Shown here: positions 19,308-27,903 of the stretch, in pieces
Numbering within the stretch: the first letter of the stretch is position 1
Layout of the letters: each line of letters begins with the position of its first letter
Origin: an uncultured Eubacteriales bacterium
GTDB taxonomy: Bacteria > Bacillota > Clostridia > Oscillospirales > CAG-272
Direction: 5' to 3'
DNA length: 64,000 nucleotides
NCBI GenBank assembly: GCA_902491535.1
Contig: CABUHS010000010.1
Location: forward strand, 11,003-75,002
Position numbers and translations under genes: made by a program
The notes under the pieces: generated by a model
What the model was told of the DNA's origin: nothing
Databases searched by the model: none
The model's input: only the letters and a program-made list of their open reading frames with translations

Positions 19308-20309
19308 ATGAATAATCGCAGAATTACTATAGTTCTTATCATATTTATTATTGCAGTGATTGCTGTAGCGGCGTTATTCGCAGGGATATTATCAGGTCGC
19401 GGATCGGATATTCCGACTGTTGCGGAAACTGACCGCAATTTAGGTATGCAGACCGAACGTATTCCCGAAAGACCGATTAAAATAACAGAGCCGGCGGATG
19501 ATTCAACCGGAATTACTGCGACCGACATTCCTGATATTACAACCGCCGAGACTAAAACTCCGTTGCCGCCCGTTACAGAGCCGGATACAACTGCTCAGCA
19601 TATATCAAAGCCGCCTGTATATACAGCGGTGTATCCTCCCGCTGAACCTATTGTAATTGTTGACGCCGGACACGGATTCGGCGATCCCGGATGTATACCT
19701 GAGCTTCTCGGAGGACTTACCGAAAAGGAGCTTACTCTTGATATGGCAGGCGTGCTTTGCAGAAAGCTTGAGGCTAAAGGATTTAAGACGCTGATGGTTC
19801 ATAACGGGAAAGATTTCCCGTCATTCTCGAGGCTTTGCAGACTTGCTGACAGCCTCGGTATTGAATATGAAGTCGAAAAATTTGAAGATAATAATGTATT
19901 CAGTCCGTATGAAAGATCGATTTACGCGAACTGCCTTGCAGCTCAGCACGGCGGCGCTGCCGTCTATATATCGATTCATGTGAACACAATAGAAAATAAT
20001 CCCGATTATTCCGGATTTGAGATAGATTACTGTGTTGATAATCCTTATTCTGACTTTTCAAAGCAGTATTTTGACGGCATAATTTCCGAAATAAAGAAAA
20101 ATTATCCCGCTGACAGGATAAAAGCGTTTGAGGACAGCTGGGAAATGGGATTTGTCGTAACAAAGCATACCCGAATGCCGTCGGTTTTGTTCGAAACAGG
20201 ATTTGCAACGAATAAGTCTGATGCTGCACGGCTGTTAGATGCCGGCGAGCGGGATAAGCTTATGCAGTCGCTTGCCGATGCGATCGGTAAGGTTTGGAAA
20301 AGTTTTTAA
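19308..20309 (+). CDS. N-acetylmuramoyl-L-alanine amidase (Amidase_3), membrane anchored
   Basis: This 333-residue protein has an N-terminal membrane anchor (ITIVLIIFIIAVIAVAALFAG, ~residues 6-27), a Thr/Pro-rich spacer to ~residue 108, and a zinc amidase domain that cleaves peptidoglycan between MurNAc and L-Ala. Zinc and catalytic residues are visible in VDAGHGFGDPG (His), the Glu of LTEKELTLDMA, YISIHVNT (His) and SVLFETGFATN (Glu). The domain sits outside the membrane. AAGGAAGG is the RBS. Confidence 0.92.
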   Translation: MNNRRITIVLIIFIIAVIAVAALFAGILSGRGSDIPTVAETDRNLGMQTERIPERPIKITEPADDSTGITATDIPDITTAETKTPLPPVTEPDTTAQHISKPPVYTAVYPPAEPIVIVDAGHGFGDPGCIPELLGGLTEKELTLDMAGVLCRKLEAKGFKTLMVHNGKDFPSFSRLCRLADSLGIEYEVEKFEDNNVFSPYERSIYANCLAAQHGGAAVYISIHVNTIENNPDYSGFEIDYCVDNPYSDFSKQYFDGIISEIKKNYPADRIKAFEDSWEMGFVVTKHTRMPSVLFETGFATNKSDAARLLDAGERDKLMQSLADAIGKVWKSF

Positions 20310-20407
20310 GGAACACAAGAGAATATAGTTTTAAATTATATTTCGGCGGTAAATTGGCTGTTTTAGGGAGTTTTGACGTTTTTGTTCGACAAAATTCATT
20401 ATTTTCC

Positions 20408-20436
20408 TTTACAATACGACATATATGTGTTATACT
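20408..20436 (+). promoter_or_regulatory. Promoter for comEC
   Basis: TTTACA (20408-20413), a 17-bp spacer and TATACT (20431-20436), ~90 bp upstream of the GTG start. Confidence 0.65.
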
Positions 20437-20525
20437 TCTTTCATCGAAAGTAATAAAAACGTTTTTTTTTGACAGGGAACTGTTTCAGACAATAAAATAA
20501 AGCAAACGAATCGGAGGGATTCTGC

Positions 20526-22898
20526 GTGAAAAGATTGTTGTCTTTGCGTCCCGCGTGCTTCGTTTGCTTATTCTATATTGTATCGTCTTTCGTTACTGCC
20601 GCGTTATTTATCCTCTCTGATTTTTATTATGCTAAAATACTTTTGGCGGCTTCTGCCGCCGTTTTTCTTTTAACGGTAATTTTGTATATTGCGAATCGTT
20701 TTATATTATGCGATTTTTCAGTTTCAAATGTTATCGTATGTGCTGTGGGTGCTGCTGCTTTGGGTGTTATGCTTTCGTCGTGGCAATTCGGTATTCGTGC
20801 CGATATGATCGTATCAAATTATTCCGGAGAAAATCAAACGGTTGAATTTACAGTCAAAAATGTAAACAGTAGGACTCCGTACAGATCGGTTTATGATATA
20901 GAAATAATTTCGATAAGCGGAGACCGTGTATCTTTGGACGCTGTTCTTAAAACTTCCGGAGACGGCATGCTATCAGTGGGTGATATTGCAGTTGCAACCG
21001 GTAATATTTCAGAAAATATCAGACACGGTGATACTGTCGCAGCAAAGCTGTCATATGCCGCTGATAAAAAAATTGTTGAATTCAGTATACCGGAGCAGTC
21101 GAATTCCGGTACCGGAAATATTATCGTAAAAGGAGAAGATACTTCGATTTTATCGTTGCCTGACAGACTGCGCAGTCATTTCTCCGATATTTTAAAAATT
21201 CGTATCGGAAAAGCTGCTCTCGGATTGCCTTCGGCGGTACTTCTCGGCGACAAAAGCAGTCTTTCTGCGTCGGTCAGACGGGATTTCTCCGCAGTCGGAG
21301 CATCTCATCTGCTTGCAGTCAGCGGAACGCATCTTTCGGTAATAATCGGTTCTCTTGATATTATTATTAAGAAGGTCAAAGTCGATAGGAGAATAAGAAA
21401 TGTAACGGTGATAGCGGCGGCATTTTTCTTTGCCGCGCTTACCGGATGTTCCGCATCGGCGCTCCGCGCTGCGGCAATGCTGACGTTTACGAGACTTGCA
21501 CCCATGTTCGGAAGAAGGAGCGATCCGGCTACTTCGCTTTGTACAGCGGTCGCTGCTATTTTACTTTTTGACCGTTCAGCTGCTGCTGATATTGGTTTGC
21601 TTTTGTCATTTTGTTCAACACTCGGTATAGTTACGGTAGGAACAAAACTTGGAATTATTCTTGAATTGTTCTGTAAGCGGATTGAAGGTATAAAAGAAAA
21701 TGTCCCTTTTTCTTTTGTACGCACGGTGTTATCGGGAACTGTCTCATATTTTGGCTCTATTACGGTTATGAGTATATCTGCAACAGTATTTTCGTTGCCT
21801 ATTGTTGCGGTGCTTTTCGGGTTTCCGTTGGCTTCGGCTCTTGTTGCGAATTTATTGCTTGTACCTCTTATTACTGTTATTATTTCTGTAACGCCGCTTG
21901 CCCTTTTGACCGGAATTTTTGCTCCGGTCGGAAATATCGCAGCATCACTTTCCACATCTGTTTCTGTACTTTCCATATCGGCGGCGCGCTTTATGGCTGA
22001 TATTGGTAATAGCAGAGTGTATTTGGCGGTATCTCTTTCTGTTATTTCCGTAATAGCGGTTTTGGTATGTGTTAGTATATTCAGAAATCAGCATATTGAC
22101 CGCAACTCTCGTAAAAAGATCGCAATCTCGCTTGCAGCATACGCCATGGCTGTTTGCATTACGGTTTCGGGAGTAGTTGCTCAGTATGTCGGATATTCTG
22201 ACGGATGTCACGCTGTATTTGTATCTGACGGAGAAAATGACGGGTTCGTTATTTCGGACAGTGGAACCGATATCCTTATTGATATATCGGACGGAAGCAA
22301 GTCTGCTGCCGAGAGGACTATGTCGGCTGTTTCAGACGGAGTTCCGGAGGTGATCGTGCTTACACAGATTAAAAGTAAGCATATTTCGACGATCGGAGAT
22401 ATCTTATCGAAAAAACAGGTACAAACACTTTTTATTCCGTCAGACTGTCCTTCATCGGATAGAAATACTCTGGCTTTGCTTGTCCGCGCAGCAGAAAATG
22501 CAGGAACTGAAGTTGTTTTTTATCAGGGAGGAGAGCAGGTTGAATTCGGAAGAACCGGACTTATTATGCCGTTGCTGAGGTATGACGGCGAATCAGATTC
22601 CGGATATGAGGCGATGCTCGGTATAATGTGCGACGGCGAAGCGGCGATCGAATATATATCCGGAGCATTGCAGAACGTCAATTTTATTGACGGTATTCCG
22701 TTTATGCCACGATACGCTGTTATCGGTTCTTACAGATCAGCGCACGAAGCTCCGCTTTATTATCATAAGGCGGGAATCGAAACAATTGTATTTGCATCAG
22801 GAAATATAAAATATTATAACACGAATGCCGGAGATACCGAAACAGCGCATGTTGTACTCGGAAAAGCTATTGATCGGTATATGTTTGATCTTGATTAG
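20526..22898 (+). CDS. comEC: ComEC/Rec2-family DNA-uptake channel protein with degenerate C-terminal domain
   Basis: This 790-residue polytopic membrane protein starts with GTG behind CGGAGGG. It has N-terminal transmembrane segments, a soluble OB-like region (~residues 90-200), and the competence domain with the signature SHLLAVSGTHLSVIIG and LTGCSASALRAAAMLTF. The C-terminal region (~residues 560-780) corresponds to the metallo-beta-lactamase-like part of ComEC, but the usual THxDxDHxGG motif is replaced by VLTQIKSKHISTIG, so zinc ligands are missing. It may still act as a transport channel. Whether the cell is transformable cannot be told from this gene alone. Confidence 0.9.
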   Translation: MKRLLSLRPACFVCLFYIVSSFVTAALFILSDFYYAKILLAASAAVFLLTVILYIANRFILCDFSVSNVIVCAVGAAALGVMLSSWQFGIRADMIVSNYSGENQTVEFTVKNVNSRTPYRSVYDIEIISISGDRVSLDAVLKTSGDGMLSVGDIAVATGNISENIRHGDTVAAKLSYAADKKIVEFSIPEQSNSGTGNIIVKGEDTSILSLPDRLRSHFSDILKIRIGKAALGLPSAVLLGDKSSLSASVRRDFSAVGASHLLAVSGTHLSVIIGSLDIIIKKVKVDRRIRNVTVIAAAFFFAALTGCSASALRAAAMLTFTRLAPMFGRRSDPATSLCTAVAAILLFDRSAAADIGLLLSFCSTLGIVTVGTKLGIILELFCKRIEGIKENVPFSFVRTVLSGTVSYFGSITVMSISATVFSLPIVAVLFGFPLASALVANLLLVPLITVIISVTPLALLTGIFAPVGNIAASLSTSVSVLSISAARFMADIGNSRVYLAVSLSVISVIAVLVCVSIFRNQHIDRNSRKKIAISLAAYAMAVCITVSGVVAQYVGYSDGCHAVFVSDGENDGFVISDSGTDILIDISDGSKSAAERTMSAVSDGVPEVIVLTQIKSKHISTIGDILSKKQVQTLFIPSDCPSSDRNTLALLVRAAENAGTEVVFYQGGEQVEFGRTGLIMPLLRYDGESDSGYEAMLGIMCDGEAAIEYISGALQNVNFIDGIPFMPRYAVIGSYRSAHEAPLYYHKAGIETIVFASGNIKYYNTNAGDTETAHVVLGKAIDRYMFDLD

Positions 22899-22943
22899 AT
22901 AACGGTAAACTCTTTGTTTTTCTGATAAATTTCAGAAAAACAA

Positions 22944-22972
22944 TTGACAAAACACGAAAAAGCACTTATAAT
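22944..22972 (+). promoter_or_regulatory. Perfect-consensus promoter upstream of a structured RNA
   Basis: TTGACA (22944-22949), 17-bp spacer, TATAAT (22967-22972): both hexamers match sigma-A consensus exactly. Such strength is more typical of stable RNA genes than of a metabolic operon. Confidence 0.88.
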
Positions 22973-22993
22973 AGAATACGGATTGCATCTCCA

Positions 22994-23216
22994 TATAGAG
23001 TCTTTCCAAGCGATTATTACGGACCACTCATTCAGAGTTGAGGCCATACGGACAGCCGGGTCCACTGCCGATTGGCGGTATCTGCCGCCTTATTGATTGA
23101 GTTAAAAGCTCAAATTTTATAAGTTGGTTACTTTATAACCGAAATGCGTATTTACGCAGACTTGTGAAACGGTCAATAAAGAGTAGTAAAAGTTTTATTG
23201 CTATATAGACTCTATA
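22994..23216 (+). ncRNA. Candidate structured noncoding RNA (~223 nt), family not identified
   Basis: The ends pair perfectly: TATAGAGTCT (22994-23003) with AGACTCTATA (23207-23216), closing a multibranched domain. Inside are hairpins ACTC/GAGT (23026-23038), GGAC/GTCC (23050-23063), GGCGG/CCGCC (23074-23089), GGTTA/TAACC (23126-23140) and GCGTA/TACGC (23146-23157). GGACC at 23021 could alternatively pair with GGTCC at 23059. A consensus promoter precedes it and a terminator follows at 23319, and no credible ORF lies inside. I checked by eye for tmRNA, RNase P RNA, T-box and common riboswitch signatures and saw none. A raiA-motif-like abundant RNA is one possibility (weak recollection). It may instead be a long regulatory leader of the polyamine operon. 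Confidence 0.65.
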
Positions 23217-23318
23217 AACCCGCATATCCGTTATGGCATTATACCTTATTATAGGTCAATTATGTCACTGTTTTGAATTTTGTAATAATTACAGTCAAAA
23301 TCAATGTTATAGGATATT

Positions 23319-23357
23319 AACGCAAGCTGTGTAAAAGCAGCCTGCGTTTTTATTTTT
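23319..23357 (+). terminator. Terminator between the structured RNA and the polyamine operon
   Basis: AACGCA(A)GCTG pairs with CAGC(C)TGCGTT around a GTAAAA-type loop, followed by TTTATTTTT. It ends the RNA transcript, or acts as an attenuator 75 bp before the decarboxylase start. Confidence 0.8.
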
Positions 23358-23431
23358 GATTCGGATACAGTCAGACTAAGACAAAATTTATTACATTCTG
23401 CAGCTGGACGCATGGCAGAACGGAGATTGAT

Positions 23432-24892
23432 ATGGAAAAGAAAAAATTTGAACTCGACCAAAAAAGAGCGCCGATCTATGAAGCGCTGCAAACATTTCGT
23501 CACATGCGTGTTGTTCCGTTTGACGTTCCGGGACACAAACACGGAAGGGGCAATCCTGAGCTGACGGCGTTTCTGGGAGAGCAATGTGTCAGCATAGACG
23601 TAAACAGCATGAAACCGCTTGATAACCTGTGCCATCCGATCTCTGTTATAAAAGAAGCGGAGGTTCTCGCAGCCGATGCTTTCGGAGCAGCTCATGCCTT
23701 CTTAATGGTCGGTGGAACAACAAGCTCTGTTCAAAGTATGGTACTGTCTACCTGTAAAAGAGGAGATAAGATCATATTGCCGAGAAATGTCCACCGAAGC
23801 GTTATAAACGCCCTTGTTCTCTGCGGAGCTATACCGGTATATGTCAATCCCGAAGTAGATCTCCGTCTCGGAATTTCTCTGGGAATGCGGCGCGAACAAG
23901 TCGCAAAAGCTATTGCCGAAAATCCTGATGCGGTAGCGGTTCTTGTGAATAATCCTACCTATTACGGTATTTGCAGTGATATTAAAGAGATTGTAAAAAT
24001 GGCGCACGGTGCAGGAATGTACTGCCTCGCCGACGAGGCTCACGGTACACATTTCTATTTCGGAGACAGCATGCCTGTTTCCGCTATGGAAGCCGGAGCA
24101 GATATGGCGGCAGTGTCGATGCATAAAAGCGGAGGCAGTCTCACGCAGTCAAGCCTGCTTCTTATAGGCCCGAATGTAAATTCAGGTCATGTAAGACAGA
24201 TAATAAATCTGACGCAAACCACGTCCGGCAGCTATCTTTTGATGTCGAGCCTTGATATAAGCAGACGTAATCTTGCGCTGAGAGGAAAAGAAGTATTTTT
24301 GTCAGTTATCCGTATGGCGGATTATGCCCGTGAGGAAATAAATGCGCTCGGCGGATATTACGCTTTCGGAAAAGAGCTTATAAACGGTAATTCAGTATTC
24401 GATTTTGATCCGACAAAGCTAAGTGTTCATACGCGTGACATCGGACTTGCAGGTATTGAGGTCTATGATATTCTCAGAGACGAATATGATATCCAGATCG
24501 AGTTCGGAGATATCGGAAATATACTTGCGTATCTGTCTATAGGCGACCGTCCGCAGGAGCTTGAGAGACTTGTAAGTGCGCTTGCGGAGATCAGACGGAG
24601 ATATCAGAGAAGCACAAGCGGACTGCTGAGTCAGGAATATATCGATCCGGAAGTCGTTACAAGCCCTCAGGAAGCATTTTATGCCGATAAGAAAAGCATT
24701 CCGATAAAAGAGAGCGCAGGCTATGTATGCAGTGAATTTGTAATGTGCTATCCTCCGGGGATCCCGATTCTTGCTCCCGGTGAAAAGATCACTGCAGATA
24801 TACTTGATTACATCGAATATGCAAAAATAAAAGGATGTTCTATGACCGGACCTGAAGATCCCGACATTCTGAATATCAATGTTTTGCAGTAA
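23432..24892 (+). CDS. speA: Orn/Lys/Arg decarboxylase family protein (SpeA-like)
   Basis: This 486-residue fold-type I PLP enzyme, of the size of Bacillus SpeA (~490), probably decarboxylates arginine to agmatine. DVPGHKHGRGNPEL opens the large domain. LADEAHGTHFYF carries the PLP-ring Asp and His, and SMHKSGGSLTQSSLLL carries the Schiff-base Lys. The C-terminal YPPGIPILAPGE motif is family-specific. Downstream agmatinase and spermidine synthase support arginine over lysine as substrate. GGAG lies before the ATG. It is the first gene of a tightly packed five-gene polyamine operon. Confidence 0.9.
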   Translation: MEKKKFELDQKRAPIYEALQTFRHMRVVPFDVPGHKHGRGNPELTAFLGEQCVSIDVNSMKPLDNLCHPISVIKEAEVLAADAFGAAHAFLMVGGTTSSVQSMVLSTCKRGDKIILPRNVHRSVINALVLCGAIPVYVNPEVDLRLGISLGMRREQVAKAIAENPDAVAVLVNNPTYYGICSDIKEIVKMAHGAGMYCLADEAHGTHFYFGDSMPVSAMEAGADMAAVSMHKSGGSLTQSSLLLIGPNVNSGHVRQIINLTQTTSGSYLLMSSLDISRRNLALRGKEVFLSVIRMADYAREEINALGGYYAFGKELINGNSVFDFDPTKLSVHTRDIGLAGIEVYDILRDEYDIQIEFGDIGNILAYLSIGDRPQELERLVSALAEIRRRYQRSTSGLLSQEYIDPEVVTSPQEAFYADKKSIPIKESAGYVCSEFVMCYPPGIPILAPGEKITADILDYIEYAKIKGCSMTGPEDPDILNINVLQ

Positions 24893-24902
24893 GGAGATAG
24901 AA

Positions 24903-25754
24903 ATGGAACTTTGGTTCAGTGAATTTCACACAAAGGACGTAAAGCACAGCATACGCGTAAACCGGCATCTGTATTCGCACAAAAGCGATTACCAGCAAAT
25001 AGATATCTTTGACACTCCCGAATTCGGAAGAGTTTTAACCCTTGACAATAATGTCATGCTTACCGAACGCGATGAATTTATATATGACGAGATGATCACA
25101 CATGTTCCTATGGCAGTACATCCCAATATACAGGACGTACTGGTAATAGGTGCAGGAGACGGCGGCGTTGTCCATGAGCTTGCACGGTATGAAAAGGTAA
25201 GAAGGATCGACCTTGTTGAGATGGATCCTCAGGTTATAGAAGCCTGCCGTACTTATCTTCCCGAAAATGCCTGCCGTCTTGACGATAAGCGTGTTCATAT
25301 CTATTTTGACAACGCGCTGCGTTTTATAAGGCGGTGCAAAGATCAGTACGACCTGATAATTGTTGATTCGACCGATCCTTTCGGTCCTTCCGAAGGATAT
25401 TTTACCCGCGAATTTTACGGGATATGCTATAATGCTCTTCGAGAAGACGGTATTATGGTCAATCAGCAGGGAAGTCCTTTTTATAAGCATGACGCGGAAG
25501 CTATGCAGAGAAGCCACCAAAGGATCGCAAGTACATTTCCGATAAGCCGTGTATATCAGGCTCATATCCCGACATACGCCGCAGGATACTGGCTTTTCGG
25601 CTTTGCAAGTAAAAAGTATCATCCGATAGATGATCTGAATACGGAAAGTTGGCTGGCTTTGAATTTACAAACACAGTATTATACAACAAAATTACATGTC
25701 GGAGCATTTTATCTTCCCGCTTTTCTCGAAAAAATGCTTAAGGAGGTCGAATAA
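24903..25754 (+). CDS. speE: Spermidine synthase (polyamine aminopropyltransferase)
   Basis: This ~283-residue methyltransferase-fold enzyme transfers aminopropyl from decarboxylated SAM to putrescine. I chose the ATG at 24903 because AAGGAG lies 5 bp upstream and the protein then begins MELWFSEFHTKDVKHSIR, like other SpeE. LVIGAGDGGVVHELARY binds the cofactor, LVEMDPQVIEACR follows, and YDLIIVDSTDPFGPSEGYFTREFY holds the catalytic Asp and gatekeeper loop. SpeD, which would make decarboxylated SAM, is not in the window. It starts 10 bp after speA. Confidence 0.95.
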   Translation: MELWFSEFHTKDVKHSIRVNRHLYSHKSDYQQIDIFDTPEFGRVLTLDNNVMLTERDEFIYDEMITHVPMAVHPNIQDVLVIGAGDGGVVHELARYEKVRRIDLVEMDPQVIEACRTYLPENACRLDDKRVHIYFDNALRFIRRCKDQYDLIIVDSTDPFGPSEGYFTREFYGICYNALREDGIMVNQQGSPFYKHDAEAMQRSHQRIASTFPISRVYQAHIPTYAAGYWLFGFASKKYHPIDDLNTESWLALNLQTQYYTTKLHVGAFYLPAFLEKMLKEVE

Positions 25755-25760
25755 AGAACC

Positions 25761-26618
25761 ATGCTTACACACAATATTGAAACTTTTATCGGATGCGACA
25801 GCGAATATGACAAAGCAGGGACCGTGCTTTTCGGCGCTCCGTTTGATTCGACAACAAGCTTCCGTCCCGGAGCAAGATTTGCCTCATCATATATACGGCA
25901 TGAAAGCTTCGGAATCGAAACATACAGTCCGTATCAGGATAAAGATCTGACCGATCTTAATGTTTTTGACAGCGGAGATCTCGAGCTTTGCTTCGGAAAA
26001 GCAGAATTCGCTCTTTCAGATATAGAGGGCCGTACATCGGAAATACTCATGGACGGTAAATTCCCGCTTATGATCGGAGGAGAACATCTTGTGACGCTCG
26101 GAGCTTTGAGAGCCGTGATGAAACGGTTTCCCGATCTTCATATAATTCAGTTTGATGCGCACGCAGATCTCAGAAACGATTATCTCGGAGCAGAGCTTAG
26201 CCACGCCTGCGTAATGCGTCGCGCACACGATCTGCTCGGAGACGGGCGTATCCATCAGTTCTGTATCAGGAGCGGAGAAAAAGAAGAATTCAGATTTGCA
26301 AAAGCTCATACGGATATGCATCTGTTTGGCTTCAATGGACTTTCAGAGCTTACGAGCGCGCTTAAAGCATCGGGAACTCCGGTATATTTTACAATAGATC
26401 TCGACTGCCTGGATCCGTCCGCTTTTCCTGGAACAGGAACTCCCGAGGCAGGAGGAATAAGCTTCACAGATCTGCTCCATGCCATTATAGAAGTATGCAA
26501 AACCGATGTTGTCGGCGCAGATATAAATGAGCTTGCTCCGATGCTTGATACAAGCGGCGTTTCTACCGCAACAGCCTGCAAGGTACTCAGAGAACTGATC
26601 CTTGCGTTAAACAAATAA
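25761..26618 (+). CDS. speB: Agmatinase
   Basis: This 285-residue ureohydrolase converts agmatine to putrescine and urea. Binuclear manganese ligands are visible in GGEHLVTLGA (His), QFDAHADLRNDY (Asp-x-His-x-Asp) and TIDLDCLDPSAFPGTGTPEAGG (Asp-x-Asp). GADINELAPMLDTS near the C-terminus is also family-typical. It starts 6 bp after speE with an AAGGAGG RBS inside the speE end. With SpeA it forms the arginine-agmatine-putrescine route. Confidence 0.95.
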   Translation: MLTHNIETFIGCDSEYDKAGTVLFGAPFDSTTSFRPGARFASSYIRHESFGIETYSPYQDKDLTDLNVFDSGDLELCFGKAEFALSDIEGRTSEILMDGKFPLMIGGEHLVTLGALRAVMKRFPDLHIIQFDAHADLRNDYLGAELSHACVMRRAHDLLGDGRIHQFCIRSGEKEEFRFAKAHTDMHLFGFNGLSELTSALKASGTPVYFTIDLDCLDPSAFPGTGTPEAGGISFTDLLHAIIEVCKTDVVGADINELAPMLDTSGVSTATACKVLRELILALNK

Positions 26619-26643
26619 GTTACCGGATAAAGGAGATAAAATA

Positions 26644-27903
26644 ATGAGCAAAGTTTTAGTTATAGGATGCGGCGGAGTTGCTTCGGTTGCTATAAGAAAA
26701 TGCTGTCAGGTAAGCGAAGTTTTTTCAGAGCTTTGCATCGCAAGCAGAACCAAAGCAAAGTGCGACAGCTTGGCGGACTCTCTTAAGGGAAAAACAGCGA
26801 CAAAAATAACAACAGCACAGGTAGATGCAGACAGCGTACAGCAGCTGACTGATCTGATAAATTCATACAAGCCCGATCTTGTTATGAACATTGCACTTCC
26901 TTATCAGGATCTTACAATTATGGACGCATGTCTTGCATGCGGAGTAAACTATATGGATACCGCAAACTATGAACCGGAAGATACCGACGATCCTAAGTGG
27001 CGCGCGATCTATGAAAAGCGGTGCAAGGAACAGGGATTTTCGGCTTATTTCGACTACAGCTGGCAGTGGGCATACCGTGAGAAGTTTGAAAAGGCAGGCC
27101 TTACCGCCCTTCTCGGCTGCGGATTTGATCCCGGAGTCACTCAGGCTTACTGCGCTTATGCTAAAAAGCATGAATTTGATACTATAGATACAATCGACAT
27201 TCTGGACTGTAACGGAGGCGATCACGGATATCCTTTTGCCACAAACTTCAATCCGGAAGTAAATCTGCGCGAAGTTTCGGCTCCCGGAAGCTACTGGGAA
27301 AACGGACACTGGGTGGAGATTCCCGCAATGAGTATCAAGCGCGAATATACATTTGATTCGGTCGGAGAAAAAGATATGTATCTTTTGCACCACGAAGAAA
27401 TAGAGTCCCTGGCTCTTAATATTCCGGAAGTCCGGAGAATACGTTTCTTTATGACTTTCGGACAGAGCTATCTTACTCATATGAAATGTCTTGAAAATGT
27501 CGGAATGCTTTCCACGACGCCCGTAAACTACGAAGGAAAAGAAATAGTTCCGATAAAATTTCTGAAAGAGCTGCTTCCCGATCCGGCAAGTCTCGGTCCG
27601 CGCACGCACGGCAAGACAAATATCGGATGTATTTTCACCGGAAAGAAAAACGGAGAGGATAAAGCTTATTATATTTACAATGTATGCGATCATCAGGAAT
27701 GTTACCGCGAAGTGGAGAGTCAGGCTATCAGCTATACAACAGGCGTACCTGCCATGTGCGGAGCATTGATGCTTCTCACGGGAAAGTGGAACAGGACAGG
27801 CGTACACACCGTTGAAGAATTTGATCCCGATCCTTTTCTTGACGCACTCGATAAATACGGTCTACCGTGGAGAGAAAACCGTACTCCGGCATTGGTAGAC
27901 TGA
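26644..27903 (+). CDS. Carboxynorspermidine/carboxyspermidine dehydrogenase (saccharopine dehydrogenase family)
   Basis: This 419-residue enzyme condenses a diamine with L-aspartate-beta-semialdehyde using NADPH, giving carboxy(nor)spermidine. KVLVIGCGGVASVAIRKC is the Rossmann loop and MDTANYEPEDTDDPKWR and GLTALLGCGFDPGVTQAYCAYA are typical of CASDH. It is followed, with TGATG stop/start overlap, by the matching decarboxylase, which makes this assignment safer than saccharopine or other dehydrogenases. Confidence 0.9.
   Translation: MSKVLVIGCGGVASVAIRKCCQVSEVFSELCIASRTKAKCDSLADSLKGKTATKITTAQVDADSVQQLTDLINSYKPDLVMNIALPYQDLTIMDACLACGVNYMDTANYEPEDTDDPKWRAIYEKRCKEQGFSAYFDYSWQWAYREKFEKAGLTALLGCGFDPGVTQAYCAYAKKHEFDTIDTIDILDCNGGDHGYPFATNFNPEVNLREVSAPGSYWENGHWVEIPAMSIKREYTFDSVGEKDMYLLHHEEIESLALNIPEVRRIRFFMTFGQSYLTHMKCLENVGMLSTTPVNYEGKEIVPIKFLKELLPDPASLGPRTHGKTNIGCIFTGKKNGEDKAYYIYNVCDHQECYREVESQAISYTTGVPAMCGALMLLTGKWNRTGVHTVEEFDPDPFLDALDKYGLPWRENRTPALVD

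Noticed and set aside
22994..23216. tmRNA, RNase P RNA or T-box leader as identity of the structured RNA
   Set aside because: Hallmark sequences of these families (tmRNA ends, P RNA core, T-box GGTGGTACC-type box) were not found.
26863..27807. 314-codon minus-strand ORF opposite the carboxyspermidine dehydrogenase
   Set aside because: Antisense shadow of a conserved gene with all catalytic motifs on the plus strand.
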